A DNA stretch of 64,000 nt from Pseudomonas baltica. Lineage in GTDB: Bacteria > Pseudomonadota > Gammaproteobacteria > Pseudomonadales > Pseudomonadaceae. Location: the NCBI RefSeq assembly GCF_031880315.1, contig NZ_CP134771.1, positions 6,449,001-6,513,000 of the forward strand, read 5' to 3'. The position numbers and the translations under genes were made by a program. The notes under the pieces were generated by a model that made no database searches, was not told where the DNA came from, and was given only the letters and a program-made list of their open reading frames with translations. Shown here piece after piece: positions 53,656-64,000 of the stretch (its first letter is position 1; every line of letters begins with the position of its first letter).

Positions 53656-54705
53656 ATGGCCCGTGGCGGTATCAACAAGGCCCTTGTAAGCAAGGCGCGA
53701 GAAAGCTTGCTGGCACGGGGCGAGCACCCGAGCATCGATGCCATACGTATCGAATTGGGCAACACAGGATCAAAAAGCACTATTCATCGCTATCTGCGCG
53801 AACTCGATGAGGCAATGCCTGCCGTTGCTCAAGGAGCGCCGGTATTGACCGACGCCCTTAGCACCTTGGTCGCCAGTATCGCCCAGCAATTGCGGGACGA
53901 GAGCCAGGCTTACCTGGACCAGGCCCAGGCCGACCTGGAAACCAAGGCCGCAGCGCTTCAAGCCCGTACTCAAGCCGCTGAAACGCAGCTCGACCAGGCC
54001 CTGATACGCGAGACGGTGCTGCAGTCGGCACTGGAGCAGACAAGCGAGCGCTTGCAGGTCAGTCAAAGCAGCTTGCAGACCGAGCTCACCCGTAACGCCA
54101 GATTGAGCCAGGCCTGCGACGATCTGCAGTTACGCCTCGATGACCAGCAGCAACGGGTGCAGTCATTGGAGGAGCAGCATCGGCACAGTCGTGATGCGCT
54201 GCAGCACTATCGCGATTCGGTGCGTGAGCAGCGTGAACAGGAGCAGCGCCGCCACGAAGCCCAGGTGCAGATGATTCAGGTCGAAGTCCGCCAACTGCAG
54301 CAATCGGCGGTGGTCCGTCAGGATGAGCTGACCCGCCTTAACCGCAGCAACGAGCGTTTGCTCGCCGAGGCCGCCCACAGCGAGCGCCAGTTGCAGCTGC
54401 AACTCGCGGCACAGGCCGCTGAGCAGGCCGCCGGAAAGCGCCTGGCCGAGCAACACGAAGTGCAGTTGGCCCAGCAGCGTGAACTGGTCAGCGATTGGGG
54501 GCGCCGCGCGGCACAGGCAGAGGGTGCACAAGCGGTGCTGCAGCAACAGTTGCTGGAGCTTGCGGCTCGCGCACAGCAGCAAGTCGAGGCCGCGGCCAGC
54601 GAGGCTCAAGCCCCCGCACTGCCAGCCAGCAACGTTAAAAGCGGGGCAAAAAAAAGACCGCCATCTGCGGGGAGGGCGGTCAGAGGAGTTTCACCAAAGG
54701 ACTGA
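53656..54705 (+). CDS. KfrA-like DNA-binding coiled-coil protein
   Basis: This 349-residue protein has an N-terminal KfrA_N domain (about 1-120: GINKALVSKARESLLARGEH, GSKSTIHRYLRELDEAM) for DNA binding and a long, glutamine- and alanine-rich coiled coil (about 85-325). Plasmid KfrA proteins bind operators in their own promoter and help plasmid segregation or structure; chromosomal members in Pseudomonas are uncharacterised. ATG 53656 follows ATCCGGAG at good distance. The last 18 codons contain a terminator that faces the other strand, and the basic tail (AKKRPPSAGRAVRG) is encoded by it. Confidence 0.85.
   Translation: MARGGINKALVSKARESLLARGEHPSIDAIRIELGNTGSKSTIHRYLRELDEAMPAVAQGAPVLTDALSTLVASIAQQLRDESQAYLDQAQADLETKAAALQARTQAAETQLDQALIRETVLQSALEQTSERLQVSQSSLQTELTRNARLSQACDDLQLRLDDQQQRVQSLEEQHRHSRDALQHYRDSVREQREQEQRRHEAQVQMIQVEVRQLQQSAVVRQDELTRLNRSNERLLAEAAHSERQLQLQLAAQAAEQAAGKRLAEQHEVQLAQQRELVSDWGRRAAQAEGAQAVLQQQLLELAARAQQQVEAAASEAQAPALPASNVKSGAKKRPPSAGRAVRGVSPKD
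54648..54681 (-). terminator. Minus-strand intrinsic terminator inside kfrA-like gene
   Basis: Read on the minus strand, GACCGCC and GGCGGTC pair around a 12-base loop and are followed by eight T residues. On the plus strand no T-run follows, so it is directional. It lies entirely within the coding sequence of the plus-strand gene. No minus-strand protein gene is found to the right that it could serve. Confidence 0.85.
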
Positions 54706-54800
54706 AGCGGAACCGCTCGACAGGCACTGGAGGTCGGGGGAAAACCAGGCTGCGTGAGTGGATTCGTGCTTCGAGGTAAAAAGTAACATCACTGGCGTGC
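54648..54800 (-). ncRNA. Candidate small RNA on the minus strand
   Basis: The directional terminator at 54648-54681 needs a transcript coming from the right, yet the 324-base gap up to 55029 contains no minus-strand gene. A short RNA of about 110-160 bases starting around 54760-54800 would explain it. AT-rich sequence at 54820-54850 (minus strand TTTAATTGATAAACGCTATC) could hold the promoter. The 5' end is a guess and no known family was recognised; its length and genus make RgsA/P16-type RNAs worth comparing. Confidence 0.4.
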
Positions 54801-55029
54801 ATGCCCTCATCACCTGTATCGATAGCGTTTATCAATTAAATACATGCAGTTACGTGTTTCAGACTTTTCCTATAGGGCTGCACGCCCCCCGCCGTTAAGA
54901 TTCCGCCCCGTGAAGAGCGCCGGCACAGCCCAATGCAGAGCAGCTCCCGCGACATTCATCTCAGCCCGAACCTCGCTTTACCGCGCCGGCAGGTGTAACC
55001 CCATTTCTAACGCAGGGCGCCAATACACC
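54706..55029. other. Intergenic region before response regulator
   Basis: This 324-base region lies between the kfrA-like gene and the LuxR-type regulator. Its left half is likely the candidate minus-strand RNA. Its middle is AT-rich (54820-54850) and may carry promoters in one or both directions. No protein gene is supported; the frame upstream of 55030 is open but has no ribosome site or receiver similarity. Confidence 0.5.
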
Positions 55030-55725
55030 ATGTGTGAAACCAGCAACCCCATCCGCCTCATGCTGCTCGATGACCACGAATTCGTGCTGTGCGGTATGCA
55101 GCATGTGCTCGGCACCTATGCTGAATTCGACATCGTCGGATGTTTCACGCGTAGCCGTGACCTGCTACTGGCACTCAAGCAATCGCCCGTCGATGTCGTG
55201 GTCATGGATTTTGCCCTTGGCCCGGAAGAAACCGACGGTTTGAACCTCATCCGCGCACTGCGGATAAAGTTTCCCGCCGTTCAACTCCTGGTAATTTCGG
55301 CCACGCACACCCCAGCCACCGTGAGCCTGGCGCTGCGCTGTGGCGCGATGGGTTTCATCGGCAAGGACAGCGACCCGGTACATTTGCTGGAAGGCGTGCG
55401 CGCGCTGGCGACTGGCACCGTCTACCTGGAGCCGAGGATGGCCTCGTTGCTGGAGGATCGGGATATCGCCACGCAAGTACCAGACTCAACGATCAAAGGT
55501 AACAAGTCCGCGATTGAGGCGCTGGTCAGGACCAACAACCTGACCCTGCGGGAACGCGAAGTGCTGCGCTGCTGCCTGGCCGGCATGTCGGTGACTCAGG
55601 TCGCCGGGAAATTCTCGCGCAGCATCAAGACCATCAGCACGCAAAAGCAATCGGCGTTTCGCAAGTTGGGGCTGGCCAGCGATAACGAACTGTTCAAGAT
55701 CCGCTCGCAACTGGAGCAGCGATGA
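55030..55725 (+). CDS. LuxR/RcsB-type response regulator
   Basis: This 231-residue response regulator has a receiver domain (about 8-130) with LDDHEFV, the phospho-accepting aspartate in VVMDFALGPEETDG (near 60), serine in VISATHT and lysine in GKDSDP. The C-terminal HTH (about 165-225) is NLTLREREVLRCCLAGMSVT with KTISTQKQSAFRKLGL, close to the RcsB/BvgA type. ATG 55030 begins MCETSNPIRLMLLDD. Its stop overlaps the start of an Hpt gene, implying a phosphorelay in which Hpt feeds this regulator. Confidence 0.9.
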   Translation: MCETSNPIRLMLLDDHEFVLCGMQHVLGTYAEFDIVGCFTRSRDLLLALKQSPVDVVVMDFALGPEETDGLNLIRALRIKFPAVQLLVISATHTPATVSLALRCGAMGFIGKDSDPVHLLEGVRALATGTVYLEPRMASLLEDRDIATQVPDSTIKGNKSAIEALVRTNNLTLREREVLRCCLAGMSVTQVAGKFSRSIKTISTQKQSAFRKLGLASDNELFKIRSQLEQR

Positions 55726-56075
55726 AAGCGCCATGGGTGAGCGGTCTTGAGCGCTCAGCCCCGGATCGGCCGGATGCGCCCGGATCATTCCAGCTGTCGG
55801 CCGAGGACAAGCGCGTCCTGACTCACATGTTCCTGGAAACCAGCCACGAGGACTTGCAATTGCTCGAATGTGCTTTGCTAGGTGCCCAGCCAGGTGAGGT
55901 GCTGCACAGGGTTCACCGCCTGCACGGTGCGGCGCTGACGGCGGGCGCTACCCCGATGCTGGCGGAGCTGGAAAGTTTCGAGAGAGTTCTGCGAGAAGCG
56001 GCGCACATTCCGACCGACAGCCAGGAACGCCTGATTCGCTTGCGACAGCAACTAGCGCAATACCAGCAGCGCTAG
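55722..56075 (+). CDS. Histidine phosphotransfer (Hpt) domain protein
   Basis: This 117-residue protein is a free Hpt module. The helix VHRLHGAALTAGATPMLAEL carries the likely phospho-accepting histidine (H-x-x-H-G, with LHGAAL replacing the usual LKGxA). The first 25 residues look unstructured. The ATGA overlap with the response regulator indicates coupled translation. It would pass phosphate between a hybrid kinase, perhaps the large one at 56.7 kb, and the LuxR-type regulator. Which of the two histidines is used is uncertain. Confidence 0.82.
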   Translation: MKAPWVSGLERSAPDRPDAPGSFQLSAEDKRVLTHMFLETSHEDLQLLECALLGAQPGEVLHRVHRLHGAALTAGATPMLAELESFERVLREAAHIPTDSQERLIRLRQQLAQYQQR

Positions 56076-56086
56076 CGCTATGCCCA

Positions 56087-56461
56087 TCAATTAACGCCGC
56101 CGCCCAGCATGCCACGCACCTTGTCGCGCAACTGGTCGATGGAGAAGGGCTTGGCCAGTACCTCGGTGCCGGGTGGGTTCTCAGCCGAATCGCCGTACCC
56201 GCTGGCAATCAGTATGGGCAGGCCGGTACGCAGCTTCAGCGCCTCGCGCGCCAAGTCAATGCCGTTACCGTCCGGTAGCCCGACGTCGGTCATCATCAGC
56301 GCTAGTGGCTGCGCGACGTCATTCAACAAGGTCATCGCCCCTGCCTTGTCTTCAGCCTCCAGCACCTTGTACTCGAGTTCTTCGAGCACATCGACGATCA
56401 ACATGCGCACGATGGCGTCATCTTCGACGACGAGGATAGTGACGGGATTGGCTTCGGACAT
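56087..56461 (-). CDS. Single-domain response regulator
   Basis: This 124-residue free receiver has VVEDDAIVR, the phospho-accepting aspartate in MMTDVGLPDGNGID (near 57), a serine in IASGYGDS and lysine in VLAKPFSIDQL. It resembles the receivers attached to hybrid kinases (FixL-like/NtrY class) rather than CheY. AGGAAAG lies before ATG 56461; the longer opening is rejected. It faces away from the large kinase gene and converges on the Hpt gene. Confidence 0.88.
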   Translation of the reverse strand: MSEANPVTILVVEDDAIVRMLIVDVLEELEYKVLEAEDKAGAMTLLNDVAQPLALMMTDVGLPDGNGIDLAREALKLRTGLPILIASGYGDSAENPPGTEVLAKPFSIDQLRDKVRGMLGGGVN

Positions 56462-56639
56462 TGAAAGGCTTTCCTGAAAACGTATGATCGGTGATGAGGG
56501 CAGGATGCCACCCTTGCTCACTATGAGTACGTGGCGGCCCCCGACAAGTTCCCCACCCGAGTAAAAACTCCAGGCTGCAGTTTCGCTTAGAGAGCTGGCA
56601 TTTGGCCATTTATCGGTGCTGGTCAAGGTGAAGCCTATC

Positions 56640-56670
56640 CGAAAACGCCATTTTCGTAAGAATTTTCTTA
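56640..56670. promoter_or_regulatory. Two adjacent palindromes upstream of the hybrid kinase
   Basis: CGAAAA-CGCCA-TTTTCG (56640-56656) is followed at once by TAAGAA-TT-TTCTTA (56657-56670). Both are perfect. They lie about 80-110 bases before the kinase start in the divergent promoter region between a free receiver and the kinase, and are candidate regulator sites. Confidence 0.5.
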
Positions 56671-56747
56671 ACTTGGCGTAGGAAACTTAGAACTTTTTGA
56701 CGAATTTGCGGCAGAATCCCAGCCTTGAATATTTCCCCGCCCAGGCC

Positions 56748-60257
<3,510 letters not shown>

Positions 60258-60259
60258 TA

Positions 60260-61075
60260 GTGCAACAGAACACCGACATCGAGATTCGGCTGCTGATCGA
60301 GGCGATCTACCTCAAGTACAGCTACGATTTTCGCGATTACGCCGGGGCTTCGGTCAAGCGCCGCGTCCAGCATGCATTGACGCAACTGGAGTGCAAGACC
60401 GTCTCGGCGTTGCAGGAGCGCGTCATCCATGACCCGACAGCGTTCATGCAGTTGCTGCAATACCTGACGATTCCGGTCAGCGAGATGTTCCGCGACCCCG
60501 ACCACTTCCTGGCGATTCGCCAGGAAGTGGTGCCGCTGTTGCGGACCTATCCATCGATCAAGGTGTGGATCGCCGGTTGCAGCACAGGCGAGGAGGTCTA
60601 CTCCATGGCCATCCTGCTGCGTGAAGAGGGTTTGCTGGAGCGGACCATCATCTACGCCACCGACATCAATCCGACATCGCTGGAAAAGGCCAAAAAGGGC
60701 GTGTATTCGATGGAAGCCATGCGTATCTACGGCAACAGCTACCAGCGCGCTGGCGGCAAACGCGATTTCAGCGACTATTACACCGCCGCCTATGGTCACG
60801 CGATCATGGACGGCAGCCTGCGCGAGAACGTGACCTTTGCCGACCATAGCCTGGCGACCGACAGCGTGTTTTCGGAGACGCAACTGGTGTCGTGCCGCAA
60901 CGTGCTGATCTATTTCAACAAGGGTTTGCAGGAGCGGGCGTTCGGGCTGTTTCACGAGTCCCTGTGTCATCGCGGCTTCATGGTGCTGGGCAGCAAGGAG
61001 ACGGTGGATTTTTCCGCGTACAGCGATAAATTCGAGCCGCTGGTCAAGCAAGAACGGATCTACCGGAAGAAATGA
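60260..61075 (+). CDS. CheR-type protein methyltransferase
   Basis: This is a 271-residue S-adenosylmethionine-dependent methyltransferase of the CheR family. The N-terminal helical domain (VKRRVQHALTQL) precedes the SAM site VWIAGCSTGEEVYSMA and the NVLIYFNKGLQE motif of the catalytic domain. GTG 60260 has GGAG eleven bases upstream; a TTG at 60254 overlapping the kinase stop is the alternative. CheR normally methylates glutamates of chemoreceptors, but no MCP is in this cluster, so the target is probably the coiled coil of the adjacent kinase or a distant receptor (inference). Confidence 0.9.
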   Translation: MQQNTDIEIRLLIEAIYLKYSYDFRDYAGASVKRRVQHALTQLECKTVSALQERVIHDPTAFMQLLQYLTIPVSEMFRDPDHFLAIRQEVVPLLRTYPSIKVWIAGCSTGEEVYSMAILLREEGLLERTIIYATDINPTSLEKAKKGVYSMEAMRIYGNSYQRAGGKRDFSDYYTAAYGHAIMDGSLRENVTFADHSLATDSVFSETQLVSCRNVLIYFNKGLQERAFGLFHESLCHRGFMVLGSKETVDFSAYSDKFEPLVKQERIYRKK

Positions 61076-61647
61076 ATCGTTACGGTGCGATCGTCGTGGG
61101 GGCTTCTGCCGGTGGGGTAGAGGCACTGCTGCACGTCTTCAGCGCGCTGCCCAAAGCGTTCGATATCCCCATCCTGACAGTGCTGCATCTGCCCGACGAG
61201 CGCCGCAGCCAGTTATCCGAGGTATTTGCCACGCGCCTGGGCCGCGATGTACGCGAAGGCAGCGACAAGGTGGCGATCGAGCCCGGGGTGATCTATTTCG
61301 CCGGGCCCAGCTATCACCTGTCGGTGGAGCGCGATTTCACCCTCTCGCTGAGTCAGGAGGAACGGGTGCACTTTTCCCGTCCGGCCATCGATCTGTTGTT
61401 CGATTCCGCCGCCGATGCCTATGGCCCCGGCCTGGTGGGAGTATTGATGACCGGTGCCAATGAGGATGGCGCCAAAGGGCTGGCTGCGATCAAGCGTCAG
61501 GGCGGCTTGACGATCGTTCAGGATCCGGCCGAAGCGCGGATGCCGACCATGCCGCTGGCCGCACTGAAATTGCAGCAGCCCGACCATATTCTTTCATTGA
61601 ACGGCATAGGCTCTTTGCTCGCCAAGCTGGAACGAAGTAAATGCTAA
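61072..61647 (+). CDS. CheB-type methylesterase domain protein
   Basis: This 191-residue protein contains only the methylesterase half of CheB and has no receiver. The catalytic serine is in VVGASAGGVEA, the histidine in VLHLPDE and the aspartate in MTGANEDGAKG. Lacking a receiver, it cannot be switched by CheA-type phosphorylation in the normal way. It overlaps the CheR-like gene by four bases and the next kinase by seven. Together with CheR it would set a methylation balance on a shared target. Confidence 0.9.
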   Translation: MNRYGAIVVGASAGGVEALLHVFSALPKAFDIPILTVLHLPDERRSQLSEVFATRLGRDVREGSDKVAIEPGVIYFAGPSYHLSVERDFTLSLSQEERVHFSRPAIDLLFDSAADAYGPGLVGVLMTGANEDGAKGLAAIKRQGGLTIVQDPAEARMPTMPLAALKLQQPDHILSLNGIGSLLAKLERSKC

Positions 61648-62879
61648 GTCACCTCCAGGCAAAATTGCTGATCGTCGACGATCTGCCAGAAAACCTGCTG
61701 GCCCTCGAGGCCTTGATCCAGCGTGAGGATCGCGTGGTCTACAAGGCGCTGTCCGCCGATGCCGCGCTGTCCCTGTTGTTGCAACACGAGTTCGCCCTGG
61801 CCATCCTCGACGTTCAGATGCCCGGCATGAATGGTTTCGAACTCGCGGAGCTGATGCGCAGCACCGAGAAGACCAAACACATCCCCATCGTGTTCGTCAG
61901 CGCCGCTGGGCGCGAAATGAACTATGCCTTCAAGGGCTACGAAAGCGGCGCCGTGGATTTCCTCCACAAGCCGCTGGACATGCAGGCGGTGAAGAGCAAG
62001 GTCAGCGTGTTCGTCGACCTGTATCGCCAGCGCAAGGCCCTCAAGGAACAGCTGGATGCGCTCGAACGCGCGCGCCAGGAACAGGAGGTGCTGCTGCGCC
62101 GCCTGCAGGTGACCCAGAGCGAACTCGAGCACGCAGTGCGCATGCGTGATGACTTCATGTCGATCGTCTCCCATGAAGTGCGCACGCCCTTGAACGGGCT
62201 GATCCTCGAGACCCAACTGCGCAAGCTGCACCTGGCCAAGGACAATCTCGACGCCTTTGCGCCCGACAAGCTGCGGGCCATGGTCGATCGTGACGAACGG
62301 CAGATCCTGAGCTTGATTCGCCTGATCGAGGACATGCTCGACGTGTCGCGCATTCGTACCGGCAAGCTGTCGATTCGCCCGACGCGGTTCAACCTGACGC
62401 AGATGGTTGCCAACGTGGTCGAGCGTTTCGAGCCCCAGGCGAGCGCCATCGGCACCCATATCAGCTTTGCCGGCGATAAGGCGGTGGTGGGTATCTGGGA
62501 TGAATTTCGCATTGAGCAAGTGGTGGTCAACCTGTTGTCCAACGCATTGCGCTATGGCGGCAAAAGCCCGATCGAGGTACGCGTGGCCAGCGCTGCGAAC
62601 GGCGCGCGCATAGAGGTACAGGACCACGGCATCGGCATCAGCGCCGAAAACCAGTCACGGATTTTCCAGCAGTTCGAGCGGGTATCGGCCAAGCATGTGG
62701 TGTCTGGCCTGGGCCTGGGGCTGTTTATTTCCGAGCAGATCGTGACCGCCCACAGCGGCACGATCAGCGTCCATAGCGCGGTGGGCGAGGGCGCGATGTT
62801 CCGCGTGACGCTGCCACTCGACGAATCTTGCAACCCGGACGCAACCTCTGCCACGGCCCATGGTCGTATTGGCAGCTAG
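61641..62879 (+). CDS. Receiver-histidine kinase
   Basis: This 412-residue soluble protein has an N-terminal receiver (about 8-125; LLIVDDLPEN, aspartate in AILDVQMPGMNG, lysine in FLHKPLD), a coiled coil (about 130-170), HisKA with the histidine in IVSHEVRTPLNG (near 176) and HATPase (VVVNLLSNALRYG, DHGIGI, GLGLGLFISEQI). The reversed order (receiver first) is typical of kinases controlled by an upstream kinase. It follows the CheB-like gene with a seven-base overlap and probably acts downstream of the large hybrid kinase. Confidence 0.92.
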   Translation: MLSHLQAKLLIVDDLPENLLALEALIQREDRVVYKALSADAALSLLLQHEFALAILDVQMPGMNGFELAELMRSTEKTKHIPIVFVSAAGREMNYAFKGYESGAVDFLHKPLDMQAVKSKVSVFVDLYRQRKALKEQLDALERARQEQEVLLRRLQVTQSELEHAVRMRDDFMSIVSHEVRTPLNGLILETQLRKLHLAKDNLDAFAPDKLRAMVDRDERQILSLIRLIEDMLDVSRIRTGKLSIRPTRFNLTQMVANVVERFEPQASAIGTHISFAGDKAVVGIWDEFRIEQVVVNLLSNALRYGGKSPIEVRVASAANGARIEVQDHGIGISAENQSRIFQQFERVSAKHVVSGLGLGLFISEQIVTAHSGTISVHSAVGEGAMFRVTLPLDESCNPDATSATAHGRIGS

Positions 62880-62900
62880 ACCTACCTGAATAGGCTTTCC

Positions 62901-63278
62901 ATGAGTGAAGATGCGCAAGACGTTGTCCTGATCGTCGAGGACGAACCGAATATTTTGATGATTCTGTCTACCTATCTGGCAGGCGAGGGTTACCGGGTAC
63001 TACAGGCCGAAAATGCCGAGCAGGCCTTCGAAATCCTGGCAACCAAGCCCCATCTGGACTTGATGATCACCGATTACCGGCTGCCTGGCGGGATTTCCGG
63101 GGTCATGATCGCCGAGCCGGCCGTCAAGCTGCGCCCCGAGTTGAAGGTGATCTTCATCAGTGGATACCCGCAGGAAATCGCCGAGTCGGGCAGCCCGATC
63201 GCCAGGAAGGCGCCGATTCTGGCCAAGCCGTTCGATCTGGATACCTTGAAGCAGCTGGTAGACAAGCAGCTGGCTTGA
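62901..63278 (+). CDS. Single-domain response regulator
   Basis: This 125-residue free receiver has LIVEDEPNILM, the phospho-accepting aspartate in LMITDYRLPGGISG (near 58), serine in FISGYPQE and lysine in LAKPFDLD. It is 21 bases after the receiver-kinase gene on the same strand and is likely the last gene of the operon. It resembles the receiver in the next, convergent, hybrid kinase, and may relay or buffer phosphate. Confidence 0.88.
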   Translation: MSEDAQDVVLIVEDEPNILMILSTYLAGEGYRVLQAENAEQAFEILATKPHLDLMITDYRLPGGISGVMIAEPAVKLRPELKVIFISGYPQEIAESGSPIARKAPILAKPFDLDTLKQLVDKQLA

Positions 63279-63333
63279 TGCAGAGAAGCTGGTCCTCTCT
63301 TGGGCAGAGCCCGATCCCACAGGGGTAGGTTGT

Positions 63334-63353
63334 GCTGCCACCTCTGTGGCAGC
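63334..63353. terminator. Perfect hairpin between convergent signalling genes
   Basis: GCTGCCAC-CTCT-GTGGCAGC is a perfect eight-base stem with a four-base loop in the 117-base gap between two convergent genes. No T-run follows on either strand, so it may slow rather than stop transcription. Confidence 0.5.
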
Positions 63354-63395
63354 GCGTCCGGCGGCTTACAGGCCGGCACTGCCGGCCGATGAACC

Positions 63396-64000
63396 TCAGC
63401 CAATCATCTCGTGAACCTTGGCGGTCAGCAGATCAAAAGGGAACGGCTTGGTGATCATCTGCATGTCGGCCCCGAGAAACCCGTCGCGTACTGCTGCATG
63501 CTCGGCATAGCCGGTAATGAACAGCACTTTGAGCCCCGGCCGGTGATGGCGACCGACCTCGGCCAGTTGGCGCCCGTTCATGCCCGGCAGGCCGACGTCG
63601 CTGATCAGCAGATCGATGCGCGCGTCCGAGCTGAAGATCGGCTGCGCGCTGTCGGCGTCGATGGCGACCAGGCAGTGATAGCCTTGCTCTTCTAGGACCG
63701 AGCGCACCAGTTTGCGCACCGCCGGATCATCTTCCACGATCAGCACCGATTCGCCATCGCGCGCTTTCGGCGCCCGTGCCCGTGGCACCGGAGTGCTGGC
63801 CGCCGGCATCCGCTCGCCTCGGGGCAGGAACAGGTTGACGGTGGTGCCCTTGCCCAGCGCGCTGTCGATGCTGACATGCCCCATGGATTGCTTGCAGAAG
63901 CCGTAGATCATCGACAACCCCAGGCCGGAACCTTGACCGATCGGCTTGGTGGTGAAGAACGGATCGAAGGCGCGGTCGACCACGCTTTGCGGCATGCCCC
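63396..64000 (-). CDS. Hybrid histidine kinase, C-terminal part (cut by window edge)
   Basis: Only the last 200 or so residues are in the window. They comprise the end of an HATPase domain (AFDPFFTTKPIGQGSGLGLS and MIYGFCKQSMGHV) and a C-terminal receiver with IVEDDPAVRKL, the phospho-accepting aspartate in LLISDVGLPGMNGRQ and lysine in MITKPFPFDLL. The kinase core resembles the NtrB/FixL-like class (FDPFFTTK). The N-terminal sensor lies beyond 64000. It converges on the free receiver gene. Confidence 0.9.
   Translation of the reverse strand, partial: GMPQSVVDRAFDPFFTTKPIGQGSGLGLSMIYGFCKQSMGHVSIDSALGKGTTVNLFLPRGERMPAASTPVPRARAPKARDGESVLIVEDDPAVRKLVRSVLEEQGYHCLVAIDADSAQPIFSSDARIDLLISDVGLPGMNGRQLAEVGRHHRPGLKVLFITGYAEHAAVRDGFLGADMQMITKPFPFDLLTAKVHEMIG

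Noticed and set aside
56691..56720. GAACTT resembling an AlgU/SigX -35 box before the kinase
   Set aside because: No matching -10 (TCTGA or similar) occurs 16-17 bases downstream.

Overview
The window reads as ordinary chromosomal DNA of a Pseudomonas of the fluorescens/syringae type. The signs are GC-rich coding with strong third-position bias, a phosphatidylcholine synthase, a DUF1652 protein, DNA polymerase II, MltA, many chemotaxis and c-di-GMP proteins, scattered Pseudomonas-type REP palindromes, and a small RNA with the layout of the GacA-controlled RsmX/Y/Z family. No rRNA, tRNA, CRISPR array, insertion sequence or complete prophage was seen.

Layout. 0.4-4 kb: an AEC carrier, then a CSS-motif EAL phosphodiesterase and a CSS-motif sensor paralogue without EAL. 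4.3-12.3 kb: a tightly overlapping operon of a LIV-type ABC importer with an aldehyde dehydrogenase, a zinc alcohol dehydrogenase and an SDR. 12.3-18 kb: a P-loop kinase, two MFS porters and a soluble BdlA-like double-PAS chemoreceptor. 17.9-20.2 kb: a lipoprotein hydrolase, the RsmX-like sRNA and a GH16 glycosidase. 20.3-23.8 kb: an MFS carrier and an LDH2-type dehydrogenase divergent from a LysR regulator. 23.9-32.9 kb: mixed housekeeping and accessory genes (small lipoprotein, DUF1652, MarR-PolB, RNase T2, MltA, MFS, WbuC cupin, Pcs). 32.9-41.8 kb: a GAF histidine kinase/LuxR response regulator pair divergent from a sugar ABC importer, SMP-30 lactonase and AraD1/GguC operon that ends in a clear terminator. 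42-51 kb: cytochrome c, TauE, SH3 protein, old yellow enzyme, GGDEF-EAL protein, GlxA-type AraC regulator, MCP and MaoC. 51-54.7 kb: an orphan tyrosine recombinase, ArgP-like LysR, GtrA and a KfrA-like coiled-coil protein. 54.7-64 kb: a dense phosphorelay block of LuxR-type regulator, Hpt, single receivers, a CHASE3-GAF kinase with three receivers, MCP-free CheR and CheB, a receiver-kinase, and another hybrid kinase cut by the window edge.

Common themes are nutrient import with matched dehydrogenases, and control of the sessile/motile switch (Rsm RNA, two EAL proteins, BdlA-like receptor, large phosphorelay). The most noteworthy items are the RsmX-like RNA immediately before a GH16 gene, a minus-strand terminator buried inside the kfrA-like gene that points to an unannotated minus-strand RNA, a REP half-site absorbed into the coding region of a sugar permease, and the MCP-free CheR/CheB phosphorelay. 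Functions are inferred from remembered family motifs; no database search was run.
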